A DNA stretch of 64,000 bases from Bradyrhizobium sp. RP6 (GTDB lineage Bacteria > Pseudomonadota > Alphaproteobacteria > Rhizobiales > Xanthobacteraceae). Shown here piece after piece: positions 1 to 7,768 of the stretch. The first letter of the stretch is position 1. Each line of letters starts with the position of its first letter. The notes beneath the pieces were generated by a model. That model ran no database searches. It worked only from the letters and a program-made list of their open reading frames with translations, and was not told the origin of the DNA. A program made the translations under genes and the position numbers. The stretch lies in assembly GCF_003837805.1 (NCBI RefSeq), contig NZ_RQIT01000003.1:124001-188000 (forward strand), in the 5' to 3' direction.

Positions 1-2
1 AG

Positions 3-917
3 ATCCTGGCCAAGTACAAGGCGCAGTTCGACGCCACCGAAAGGGCCACCGGCGTCGACCGCTACATCATCGCCTCGATCTGGGGCATCGAGTCCAATTA
101 TTCGACGCAGATGGGCGACCGCAGCGTGCTGCAATCGACCGCGACGCTCGCCTGCATCGGCCGCCGCCAGGCCTACTTCAAGGACGAATTCCTCTCCGCG
201 CTGGAGATCCTCAATCGCGGCGATTTGCGTCCGGAGCAGCTGCGCGGCTCCTGGGCCGGCGCCTTCGGCCCGACGCAGTTCATGCCGACCGCGTTCAAGC
301 GCTTTGCGGTCGACGGCGACGGTGACGGACGGCGCGACGTCGTCGACAATCCCACCGACCTGATCGCCTCCACCGCCAACAACCTGAAGAAGGACGGCTG
401 GCAGTCCGGCCAGACCTGGGGCTACGAGGTCGTGGTGCCCCAGGACTTCAACTACATGCTGGCCGACCGCGCCAAGGCGATGACGATCGCGCAATGGGAG
501 AAGCTTGGGCTGAAGCGGGCGACGGGGCAGCCCTTCCCGCACCCGGCGGAGAAAGCCTATCTGCTGGCACCGGCCGGCGCGCAAGGACCGGGCTTCCTGA
601 TGCTGCAGAATTACCGCGTCATCATGAAGTACAATCCGGCCGAGGCCTATGCGCTGGCCATCGGCCATTTCGCCGACCGCCTGCGCGGGGGCCAGCCCTT
701 CGTGCAGCCCTGGCCGCGCCAGGAGCGGGAGCTGGCGCGCACCGAGCGGCTGGAACTGCAGCAGCTGCTGGCCCAGCGCGGCTTCTACAAGGGCACCCCG
801 GACGGCCAGTTCGGCGGTCAGACCCGGGAAGCCCTGCGCAACTTCCAGACCTCGATCGGGGTGCCCGCCGACGGGTTTGCCTCATCGGACGTACTGGACC
901 GGCTGCGCGGGCGGTAA
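3..917 (+). CDS. lytic murein transglycosylase (MltB/SLT_2 family), 5' truncated
   Basis: The reading frame is already open at the left edge, so the N-terminus and signal peptide lie outside the window. The visible protein starts inside a soluble lytic transglycosylase domain: the GIESNYS motif, encoded just before position 111, carries the expected catalytic Glu, and GPTQFMP further on is typical of the MltB branch. The last ~55 residues (LQQLLAQRGFYKG to the end) form a PG_binding_1 peptidoglycan-binding domain. By family knowledge it cleaves the MurNAc-GlcNAc bond in the periplasm, releasing anhydro-muropeptides. The ATG at 111 lies after the catalytic Glu and cannot be the true start. Family assignment is firm; the specific paralogue is not. 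Confidence 0.9.
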   Translation: MLAKYKAQFDATERATGVDRYIIASIWGIESNYSTQMGDRSVLQSTATLACIGRRQAYFKDEFLSALEILNRGDLRPEQLRGSWAGAFGPTQFMPTAFKRFAVDGDGDGRRDVVDNPTDLIASTANNLKKDGWQSGQTWGYEVVVPQDFNYMLADRAKAMTIAQWEKLGLKRATGQPFPHPAEKAYLLAPAGAQGPGFLMLQNYRVIMKYNPAEAYALAIGHFADRLRGGQPFVQPWPRQERELARTERLELQQLLAQRGFYKGTPDGQFGGQTREALRNFQTSIGVPADGFASSDVLDRLRGR

Positions 918-1083
918 AATCGCGCCGAAAGTAACCCTGAGGCGGGATTTCGATAGGCAGCCTTGACGGCGGCGGCCGTTCCCCGGCCTATGGAGAAGAA
1001 TCTGCAAAGAGAATCTGCCCGTTTGCGGCCTGATTCCGTTATTATATTGAGTGCTTCCAATCCCCTCGCGCGCCCGAGATCGC

Positions 1084-2811
1084 ATGTCGAAGAAGTCCCT
1101 GTTCAAGGTGCTGACCGAGACCGGCCCGCTGATCGCGCTGGGGACGGCGCTTGCGATCCTGGTCTCGGTCGCAGGACCTGCCTCGGCGCAGTTCTTCAAT
1201 TTTCCCGGTTTCGGCGGCCCGCCGCAGCGCGCGGCCCCGCCCCCGCCACGGGGCGGAGGTGGCGGCGGATGGTTCGGCGGCGACTTCTTCGCACCGTACC
1301 CGCAGCAACAGCCGCAGGCGCCGCGCCAGGATTTCTCGCGCGCACCGGGGCCGGCCAAGCGCGACACCACCCCTGAGAAGAACGTGCTGGTGATCGGCGA
1401 CGCCATGGCCGACTGGCTCGCCTATGGCCTCGAAGACGCCTACAGCGAGCAGCCCGACATGGGCGTGATCCGCAAGCACAAGACCACATCCGGTCTCATC
1501 AAATATCAGCCGAAGGGTGAGCCTGCGGACTGGGCGGCGGCGGCCAAGGGCATTCTCGAGACCGAAAAGCCCGACGTGATCGTGGTCATGCTCGGCCTCA
1601 ACGACCGCATCGCGATCCGCGAGCCGGCCGCCGAAAAGCCGGACAAGGCCTCTGACAAGGACAAGAAGAACGACAAGGGTGCGCGCGCCAAGCCGCAGGC
1701 AAAGCCGGGTGACGCCAAGCCCGGTGACGCCAAGTCCGGCGACGCCAAGCCCAATGGTACCGATACCGCCGCCAAGCCCGACGACAAGCCTGCCGATGTC
1801 GACCTGCCGCAGGACGATGCCGACAATGCCGACACGCCTGCGGCCGCGCCGGAGAAGACCGCGCGCAACCCGAACGGCCTCTACGAATTCCGCGACGACC
1901 GGTGGGTCGAGCTCTACGGCAAGAAGATCGAGGAGCTCGCGGGCGTCCTCAAGTCCAAGGGCGTGCCTGTGCTCTGGGTCGGCCTGCCCGCAGTGCGCGG
2001 ACCGAAGGGCACCGCGGACACCCTGTTCCTGGATTCGCTGTACCGTGAGGGCGCAGCCAAGGCCGGCATCACCTATGTCGATGTGTGGGACGGCTTCGTC
2101 GACGAAGCCGGCCGCTTCCTCCAGAAGGGCCCGGACTTCGAAGGCCAGATCCGTCAGCTCCGCAGCTCCGATGGCGTCTATTTCACCAAGGCCGGCGCCC
2201 GCAAGCTCGCACACTATGTCGAGCGCGAGATCACGCGCCTGCTTGCGGGACGCTCCGGCCCGATCGCGCTGCCCAGCGAGCCCGCTACCCCCGATACCAG
2301 CGCCGAGCCGGGCAAGCCGGCGCCGCGTCCGCTGGCGGGGCCGATCGTGCCGCTGGTTGCGGCTTCGATCTCGACCGATCAATTGCTGGGTGGGCCGGGC
2401 ACGCGTCCCGCTGCCGTCGATGCGCTCGCGGCCAAGACCATGGTGAAGGGCGAACCGCTGGCAGCTCCGGCCGGCCGCGCCGACGATTATGCCTGGCCAC
2501 ACCGGGAAGTCGGCCGTGAGCAGGCCAAGGGCGACACGCCAATCGCTGCAACGACGCCCGACGGCGGCGCGGCTCAGCGTTCGCCGGGAGCGGCCGCGGT
2601 GATCGCGCCGCCGAAGCTCGCGCCGAAGAAGCCGCAGGTCCCGCCGCAGCAGCCGGCCCAGGCAACGCCCGCAGTCCGGGATTTCTTCGGCTTCGGCTCT
2701 CCGCAGCCGCGGCAATGGACGCCGGCCCCAGGGCCGCGCAATCCGAATTCCAATCCGGGGATTTCGCGCCCGCCTGCCAATGTCGGGCGATCGGCGGAGA
2801 TGTTCCGGTAA
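1084..2811 (+). CDS. DUF459 family SGNH-fold exported protein, catalytic residues apparently missing
   Basis: This 575-residue protein has an N-terminal hydrophobic segment (residues ~12-35, ending PASA-Q) that looks like a signal peptide, then a Pro/Gly-rich stretch. An SGNH-like domain starts with NVLVIGDAMADW at residue 100. Block III-like GLNDR (Asn173) is present. The position of the nucleophilic Ser is Ala107 (GDA), and the block V His position appears as Tyr366 (DGVYF), so hydrolase activity is doubtful. A linker at ~residues 200-250 is Lys/Asp/Ala-rich with GDAKPGDAKSGDAKP repeats, and the C-terminal ~170 residues are Pro/Ala-rich. I chose ATG 1084 over the in-frame GTG 1051 because the signal peptide begins there. 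Its position after a murein hydrolase suggests an envelope role. Confidence 0.75.
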   Translation: MSKKSLFKVLTETGPLIALGTALAILVSVAGPASAQFFNFPGFGGPPQRAAPPPPRGGGGGGWFGGDFFAPYPQQQPQAPRQDFSRAPGPAKRDTTPEKNVLVIGDAMADWLAYGLEDAYSEQPDMGVIRKHKTTSGLIKYQPKGEPADWAAAAKGILETEKPDVIVVMLGLNDRIAIREPAAEKPDKASDKDKKNDKGARAKPQAKPGDAKPGDAKSGDAKPNGTDTAAKPDDKPADVDLPQDDADNADTPAAAPEKTARNPNGLYEFRDDRWVELYGKKIEELAGVLKSKGVPVLWVGLPAVRGPKGTADTLFLDSLYREGAAKAGITYVDVWDGFVDEAGRFLQKGPDFEGQIRQLRSSDGVYFTKAGARKLAHYVEREITRLLAGRSGPIALPSEPATPDTSAEPGKPAPRPLAGPIVPLVAASISTDQLLGGPGTRPAAVDALAAKTMVKGEPLAAPAGRADDYAWPHREVGREQAKGDTPIAATTPDGGAAQRSPGAAAVIAPPKLAPKKPQVPPQQPAQATPAVRDFFGFGSPQPRQWTPAPGPRNPNSNPGISRPPANVGRSAEMFR

Positions 2812-2832
2812 TCTGTCTTGTTGATTTGAGAT

Positions 2833-2935
2833 GTCATTCCGGGGCGCAGGCAGCGCGGCGCGGCCCATCAGCCCCGTTATCGCTACCGGTGAAGGAATTC
2901 CGGGCTCGCACTGGAAGGTGCGAGCCCGGAATGAC
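2833..2935. repeat. intergenic palindromic repeat, GTCATTCCGGG-type, copy A
   Basis: The element begins GTCATTCCGGGGC and ends GCCCGGAATGAC, so its termini are inverted repeats. An internal hairpin lies around CGGGCTCGCA...TGCGAGCCCG at 2901-2929. A second element with the same termini lies at 12901-13013. It sits between two convergent genes and has no open frame of its own. Elements of this sort are common in Bradyrhizobium intergenic DNA (general knowledge); copy number in this genome is unknown here. Confidence 0.7.
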
Positions 2936-2952
2936 GTGGCATTGGCTCGGCC

Positions 2953-3321
2953 CTAGTAGCGCCAGCGCGGCGGCGGGCGGCGGGCCGGCCGCGACATCAG
3001 GAGCGCCAGCGCGAAACCGATGCCGCCGGCGACCAGCAGCGCGCCGAGCGGGTTGTCCTGCACTTTCTGCGCGATTGCCTTCGAGCCGTCGCGAAAAGTG
3101 TCGCCACTGTTCTCGTAGGCGTCCTTGGCATAGCTTGCGGCGGTGTCCGTGGCGTCACGCACTGCATCCTTGGCCTGGCCGTAGAGATTCTGCACCGTGC
3201 CCGCGGCCTCTCGCGCCTTGCCCGACGCCTGCGTCTTCGCATCGCCTGCCATGTCTCCGACCGCGCCTTCCGCGCGTCCGGCATATTCCTTGGCCGATCC
3301 AACAATCCGATCCGTATCCAT
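2953..3321 (-). CDS. CsbD-like stress protein with C-terminal membrane anchor
   Basis: This 122-residue protein has an N-terminal CsbD-like region (DRIVGSAKEYAGRAEGAVGD) followed by an Ala/Lys/Asp-rich amphipathic stretch of ~60 residues. It ends with one membrane segment (LGALLVAGGIGFALALLM) and an Arg/Pro-rich tail, an arrangement close to ElaB/YqjD proteins. A GGAGGAG ribosome site precedes the ATG at 3321. An EcfG-like promoter at 3351-3375 lies 30 bases upstream, which fits induction in the general stress response. Biochemical function is unknown for the family. Confidence 0.8.
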   Translation of the reverse strand: MDTDRIVGSAKEYAGRAEGAVGDMAGDAKTQASGKAREAAGTVQNLYGQAKDAVRDATDTAASYAKDAYENSGDTFRDGSKAIAQKVQDNPLGALLVAGGIGFALALLMSRPARRPPPRWRY

Positions 3322-3350
3322 GATGCTCCTCCTCGGGGGTCAGCCCAAGT

Positions 3351-3375
3351 AACCGATCAGAAGCAGTGCAGTTCC
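3351..3375 (-). promoter_or_regulatory. EcfG-type (general stress sigma factor) promoter for the CsbD-like gene
   Basis: Read on the minus strand it is GGAAC, 16 nt, GGTT. The alphaproteobacterial EcfG/SigT consensus is GGAAC, 16-17 nt, CGTT, so one base of the -10 element differs. It lies 30 bases upstream of the ATG at 3321, with room for a short leader. Confidence 0.6.
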
Positions 3376-3381
3376 ACGTGA

Positions 3382-4119
3382 TCAGAGAATGAGACCGCCA
3401 TCGACGACCAGCGTCTGGCCGATGATGTAGGACGACAGCGGCGAAGCCAGGAACAGCGCCGCGCCCGCCATGTCGGCCGGCGTGCCCAATCGCCGCAGCG
3501 GGATGCGCGCGAGCGCGCCTTCGAGCCGCTTCGGATTGTCGGTCGTCACCTTCGTCATCTTGGTGTCGACGAGCCCGGGCGCGATGCCGTTGACGCGAAT
3601 GCCGTCCTCGGCCCAGGCCTCGCCCAGCGTCCGCGTCAATCCGACCGCACCGGTCTTTGACGCATTGTAGGCGGGATTGCCCATGGTGGAATGATAGGCG
3701 GCGGTCGAGGACACGATGATCAGCGAACCCTTGGAATCCCGCAACATGGAATGAAAGCGCGTCGCGCAGGCCATCAGGCTCATCAGGTTGACCTCGACCA
3801 CCTTGCGAAAGCCAGCCATCTCGAACTCGCCGCGGCGATAGAGCACCGCGCCCTGCGCGAGCACGAGTACGTCGAGCCTGTCGAAGGAGGGCTTGAAGGC
3901 CTCGACCGCTCCGGCATTGCCGACGTCGAGCTGTGCATAGGCGAGGCCCGTGAGATCGGAGCCTTCCTCGATGGAATATTCCGCAGCCCGAGCACGCGTG
4001 CCGCAAACCGCGACATGTGCGCCTCTCGTGCGAAAAGCCTGCGCGATGCCGTTGCCGATGCCGCTGGAACCGCCGACCACCAGCACTTGCCTGCCTGAGA
4101 AATCGAGCTCGTTCGCCAT
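3382..4119 (-). CDS. SDR family NAD(P)-dependent oxidoreductase
   Basis: A 245-residue classical short-chain dehydrogenase. The nucleotide-binding GGSSGIGNGIA motif is at residues ~16-26, and the catalytic Ser-Tyr-Lys set is in SSTAAYHSTMGNPAYNASK (YxxxK). The C-terminal DGGLIL is typical. Substrate cannot be read from sequence. It is transcribed divergently from a second SDR at 4216 across a 96-base gap, so the two probably share a control region. A TfdA/TauD-type dioxygenase follows that second SDR, which suggests a small catabolic group. Confidence 0.85.
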   Translation of the reverse strand: MANELDFSGRQVLVVGGSSGIGNGIAQAFRTRGAHVAVCGTRARAAEYSIEEGSDLTGLAYAQLDVGNAGAVEAFKPSFDRLDVLVLAQGAVLYRRGEFEMAGFRKVVEVNLMSLMACATRFHSMLRDSKGSLIIVSSTAAYHSTMGNPAYNASKTGAVGLTRTLGEAWAEDGIRVNGIAPGLVDTKMTKVTTDNPKRLEGALARIPLRRLGTPADMAGAALFLASPLSSYIIGQTLVVDGGLIL

Positions 4120-4215
4120 CGCGGCCTCCCCTTTGTCTTGCTTGTTTGACCTGTCTGCGGATCGATGCCAGCCTTGTCAATCACAACAAGAACAAGCACG
4201 GCGTGAGGAAACAGC

Positions 4216-4995
4216 ATGTCCGACTCCAGGGAGCTCAGCCGGTCCGTGAAGGGCCTGACCGTTCTCGTCACCGGCGCAGCCAGCGGCATGGGACGCGCGA
4301 CCGCGCGCGTGTTCGCCGCCGAGGGCGCGAACGTGGCCGTCACGGATTTCGACGAGCAAGGTGCGCATGCTGTCGCCAGGGAAATTGCGGCGAGCGGCGG
4401 CTCAGCAAGGGCGTGGAAGCTCGACGTTGCCGACGGCGGCGAGATCAAGCGTGTGGTCGGCGATGTCGCCGCACATTTCGGGGCCATCGACATCGTCGTC
4501 AACAATGCCGGCATCTCCGTGCGTGTCGCGATCGACGACGAGGCCTATGAGGACGCCTGGGCCAGGGGCATCGCCGTGATGCTGACGGCGCATCCGCGCA
4601 TCATCCGCGCTGCGCTGCCCCATTTGCGCAAGTCGAAGAGCCCGCGCATCGTCAACATCGCCTCGACCGAGGCGCTCGGGGCCACCGCATTGCACAGCCC
4701 ATATTCGGCAGCGAAAGGTGGCGTTGCGAGCCTCACCCGCTCGCTGGCGGTGGAGCTCGGCCGCGAGGGCATCACCGTCAACTGCATCTGCCCCGGGCCG
4801 ATCCGCACCGCCATCACCGACCGCATCTCCGAGGAGCACAAGACCATCTACGCCAAGCGCCGCACCGCACTCGGCCGTTATGGCGACCCCGAGGAGGTCG
4901 CGCATATGACGCTGAGCCTGTGCCTGCCGGCAGCGTCGTTCCTCACTGGCGCGGTGATCCCGGTCGATGGCGGCCTGATGGCGCGCAACGCGTGA
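4216..4995 (+). CDS. SDR family oxidoreductase
   Basis: A 259-residue classical SDR. The cofactor motif is GAASGMGRATA (residues ~20-30), followed by NNAG, catalytic Ser in NIASTEALG and YSAAK, and a C-terminal DGGLMARNA. It resembles 3-oxoacyl-ACP-reductase-like or sugar/alcohol dehydrogenase SDRs, but the substrate is unknown. It is the first gene of a plus-strand pair with the dioxygenase gene at 5094 (98-base gap) and is divergent from the SDR at 3382-4119. Confidence 0.85.
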   Translation: MSDSRELSRSVKGLTVLVTGAASGMGRATARVFAAEGANVAVTDFDEQGAHAVAREIAASGGSARAWKLDVADGGEIKRVVGDVAAHFGAIDIVVNNAGISVRVAIDDEAYEDAWARGIAVMLTAHPRIIRAALPHLRKSKSPRIVNIASTEALGATALHSPYSAAKGGVASLTRSLAVELGREGITVNCICPGPIRTAITDRISEEHKTIYAKRRTALGRYGDPEEVAHMTLSLCLPAASFLTGAVIPVDGGLMARNA

Positions 4996-5093
4996 GAGCC
5001 ATGCGCTCGAAGCGTTGACAACGACTGACGCGGGAGTAGCTTTTTCGTCAACAGAGCGGGAACAACCGCTCGAGACCCGCGGGAGAGAACGTC

Positions 5094-5981
5094 ATGACGA
5101 TCGCCATCCGGCAGCTTCAGAAGCATTTTGTCGGCGAGGTTTCCGGCCTCGACTTGCGAAAGCCTCTCACACCGGATGAAGCGCGCCAGGTCGAGGCGGC
5201 CATGGACAAATATGCGGTTCTGGTTTTCCACGACCAGGACATCACCGACGAGCAGCAGATGGCTTTCGCGCTGAATTTCGGCCGGCGCGAGGACGCGCGG
5301 GGCGGCACCGTGACCAAGGAGAAGGACTACCGGCTGCAATCCGGCTTGAACGACGTCTCCAATCTCGGCAAGGACGGCAAGCCGCTTGCGAAGGACAGCC
5401 GCACGCATCTGTTCAACCTCGGCAACTGCCTCTGGCACTCCGACAGCTCGTTCCGTCCCATCCCGGCGAAATTCTCGCTGCTGTCGGCGCGCGTGGTGAA
5501 CCCGAAGGGCGGCAACACCGAATTCGCCGACATGCGCGCGGCCTATGACGCACTCGACGACGAGACCAAGGCGGAGATCGAGGACCTCGTCTGCGAGCAC
5601 TCGCTGATGTATTCGCGGGGATCGCTCGGCTTCACCGAGTACACCGACGAAGAGAAGGAGATGTTCAAGCCGGTGCTGCAACGGTTGGTGCGGACCCATC
5701 CCGTCCATCGCCGCAAATCACTGTATCTCTCATCGCATGCCGGCAAGGTCGTCGGCATGAGCGTGCCCGAGGGCCGCTTGCTGCTGCGCGACCTGAACGA
5801 GCATGCGACGCAGCCGGAATTCGTTTATGTCCACAAATGGAAGCTGCATGACCTCGTGATGTGGGACAACCGCCAAACCATGCACCGCGTCCGCCGCTAC
5901 GACCAGTCCCAGCCCCGCGACATGCGCCGGGCGACGGTGGCGGGGACTGAGCCGACGGTGCAGCAGCAGGCGGCGGAGTAG
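5094..5981 (+). CDS. TauD/TfdA family Fe(II)/2-oxoglutarate-dependent dioxygenase
   Basis: A 295-residue cytosolic enzyme of the TauD/TfdA fold. The iron ligands are visible: His115 and Asp117 in the LWHSDSSF motif, and the distal His264 in TMHRVRRY. Arg278 or Arg279 (DMRRATV) is the likely 2-oxoglutarate anchor. Members hydroxylate taurine, alkyl sulfates or aryloxyacetates with loss of sulfite or an alcohol. The long LWHSDSSFRPIPAKFS stretch is closer to the TfdA branch than to TauD, so a carboxylate or ether substrate is more likely than taurine. Its neighbours are two SDRs, which could oxidise the released aldehyde or alcohol. Confidence 0.85.
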   Translation: MTIAIRQLQKHFVGEVSGLDLRKPLTPDEARQVEAAMDKYAVLVFHDQDITDEQQMAFALNFGRREDARGGTVTKEKDYRLQSGLNDVSNLGKDGKPLAKDSRTHLFNLGNCLWHSDSSFRPIPAKFSLLSARVVNPKGGNTEFADMRAAYDALDDETKAEIEDLVCEHSLMYSRGSLGFTEYTDEEKEMFKPVLQRLVRTHPVHRRKSLYLSSHAGKVVGMSVPEGRLLLRDLNEHATQPEFVYVHKWKLHDLVMWDNRQTMHRVRRYDQSQPRDMRRATVAGTEPTVQQQAAE

Positions 5982-5992
5982 GCGCGTCTTAT

Positions 5993-6028
5993 TCCGCTGT
6001 CGTCCCCGCCTTCGGGCACGACAGCGGA
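5993..6028. terminator. stem-loop between convergent genes
   Basis: TCCGCTGTCGT (5993-6003) pairs perfectly with ACGACAGCGGA (6018-6028) across a 14-base loop. It lies between the dioxygenase stop and the convergent yqgE stop. There is no T-run, so it may be a Rho-type 3' hairpin or a palindromic repeat rather than an intrinsic terminator. Confidence 0.45.
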
Positions 6029-6052
6029 GGGTTTGCGACAGCAGCACTGACG

Positions 6053-6697
6053 CTACGCGTGTCCGGCCTCGTTCGAGAGCATGCCGGGATCGATGCCGAT
6101 CTTCTGCAAGGCGCGGTTGTACTTGTCGTCGACGTCGTCGCCGAAAATCAGATCGGCATCCGCATCGCAATGCAGCCAGCCGTTGCTCTGGATCTCCGTC
6201 TCGAGCTGTCCCGGTGCCCAGCCGGCATAGCCGAGCGCGAGGATGGCGTGCTTGGGACCGGAGCCGTGGGCGATCGCGCGCAGGATGTCGACGGTCGCGG
6301 TGAGGCAGACGCCGTCATCGATCCGCAGCGTCGCGTTCTCGATGTAGAAGTCGCTGGAATGCAGCACGAAGCCGCGGCCGGTGTCGACCGGTCCGCCCCG
6401 CAGCACCTTCATGCTTTCGGCATTCTCCGGCAGCTTGATGTGCTCGCCCTTCCTGATGATGCCGAGCTGCTGCAACAGCTCGGGGAAGTCGATGCTGCCG
6501 GCGGGGTGGTTCACGATGATGCCCATCGCTCCCTCGGCCGAATGGGCGCAGAGATAGATTACCGACCGCTCGAACCGGGAATCGCCCATCACGGGCATCG
6601 CAATCAGGAGCCGGCCGTCGAGATAACCGGCCGAATTGGGCAGTGCGGGGCCCGAGCTGCGGGTGCCTTCGCCCGTCCTCTTGCCTGTGGGAGCCAT
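6053..6697 (-). CDS. YqgE/AlgH family protein (DUF179)
   Basis: A 214-residue cytosolic protein matching the YqgE/AlgH family along most of its length: [29 protein letters not shown] near the start, then GAMGIIVN and [16 protein letters not shown], and [12 protein letters not shown] toward the C-terminus. AlgH was named for an effect on alginate regulation in Pseudomonas, but its biochemical role is not settled. It is transcribed divergently from the DsbD-like gene at 6840; a perfect 13-base palindrome lies in the shared upstream region. Confidence 0.9.
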   Translation of the reverse strand: MAPTGKRTGEGTRSSGPALPNSAGYLDGRLLIAMPVMGDSRFERSVIYLCAHSAEGAMGIIVNHPAGSIDFPELLQQLGIIRKGEHIKLPENAESMKVLRGGPVDTGRGFVLHSSDFYIENATLRIDDGVCLTATVDILRAIAHGSGPKHAILALGYAGWAPGQLETEIQSNGWLHCDADADLIFGDDVDDKYNRALQKIGIDPGMLSNEAGHA

Positions 6698-6769
6698 CGG
6701 TGAAGCACTCCGGTTTCAATTCCTATCCTGATGTCGGGCCGGGCGGCTGTCAAATCAAGCCTTGCTCTG

Positions 6770-6782
6770 ACTTGATTCAAGT
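6770..6782. promoter_or_regulatory. candidate operator, perfect palindrome
   Basis: ACTTGATTCAAGT is a perfect inverted repeat with a single central base, in the 142-base divergent region between yqgE (start 6697) and the DsbD-like gene (start 6840). Further TCAAG and CTTG half-elements lie just upstream at 6754-6764. The cognate regulator is unknown. Confidence 0.35.
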
Positions 6783-6839
6783 GCATCCATCACAAGCAAT
6801 TCAATGGTTTGCCCTGGGCCGACCCTGTAAAGACGTGCC

Positions 6840-7679
6840 ATGCTCACAAGAGTTCCCCTGCGTGCGGCGATTGGCGTCGCGACAACCTTGCTTGCGTCCT
6901 CATTGGCCATCGTAGCACGTGCCGATGACGCTTCGCCGTGGCAGCGCGACGGACATTCCGCGGTGCGGCTGCTGGCGGGATCGCGCAGCGGCGCGGTCCT
7001 GCTTGGCGGTATCGCGTTCCAGCTCCAGCCCGGCTGGAAGACCTATTGGCGCACACCGGGCGATTCCGGCGTTCCACCGCGGTTCGACTTCTCGAAGTCC
7101 GAGAATGTCGAGGCGGTGACGATCATGTGGCCGGCGCCGCTGAAATTCGACGACGGCGCGGGCGGCCATTCGATCGGCTACCACAACCAGATCGTGCTGC
7201 CCTTGCGCATCGTCGCCAAGGCGGCCGACAAGCCCGTGACCTTGCGCGCAGAGATCAATTACGCGGTCTGCGAGAAGCTCTGCATTCCGGTCGAGGCCAG
7301 CGCCGAGCTCGGCTTCAACAGCGTCGCCTCGACCGAGGATGCGAACTTGCGTGCCGCGCTCGACACCGTGCCCAAGCCCGCCAATATCGGCGACCCCAAT
7401 CCGCTGACCATCCGCGACGTCAAGCGCGACGGGCCCAAGAGTGTTGTGGTCGACGTGGTGACGCCGGACAGCCGCAACGTCAATCTGTTCGTGGAAGGGC
7501 CGACGCCCGATTGGGCGCTGCCGATTCCGGCGCCGGTGCCGCACGGCCCGCCTGGGGTGATGCGGTTTTCTTTCGAGCTCGACGGGCTGCCGCCGGGCGC
7601 CAAGCCGGATGGCGCGGCGCTGAAGTTCACGCTGGTCGGGCCTGACAAGGCGTACGAGTTCAATACGAATCTGAACTAG
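6840..7679 (+). CDS. exported DsbD N-terminal-domain (DsbD alpha-like) protein
   Basis: A 279-residue protein with a Sec signal peptide (residues 1-~28, cleavage near ARA-DD), then a domain like the N-terminal periplasmic domain of DsbD/ScsB. Typical segments are FQLQPGWKTYWRTPGDSG, FDDGAGGHSIGYHNQIVLPL and YAVCEKLCIPVEA. The CEKLC cysteine pair matches the redox cysteines of that domain. No membrane or thioredoxin domain follows, so it is a stand-alone module. A periplasmic role in passing reducing equivalents to disulfide or copper-handling proteins is plausible but inferred. The next gene (flippase) begins about 90 bases downstream on the same strand. Confidence 0.8.
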   Translation: MLTRVPLRAAIGVATTLLASSLAIVARADDASPWQRDGHSAVRLLAGSRSGAVLLGGIAFQLQPGWKTYWRTPGDSGVPPRFDFSKSENVEAVTIMWPAPLKFDDGAGGHSIGYHNQIVLPLRIVAKAADKPVTLRAEINYAVCEKLCIPVEASAELGFNSVASTEDANLRAALDTVPKPANIGDPNPLTIRDVKRDGPKSVVVDVVTPDSRNVNLFVEGPTPDWALPIPAPVPHGPPGVMRFSFELDGLPPGAKPDGAALKFTLVGPDKAYEFNTNLN

Positions 7680-7768
7680 CGTCCACCCAACCGAATCTTA
7701 ACGAATGGTTGCTAGTCCCCTGGCATGCCGCAGCTTGCGGCTGCTTGGGACTGTTCGACGTGGCCGTG

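Noticed and set aside
1042..2868. 608-codon open frame opposite the DUF459 gene
   Set aside because: Arg/Leu/Gly-rich translation with no domain. It mirrors the codon bias of the plus-strand gene, which has a signal peptide and SGNH motifs.
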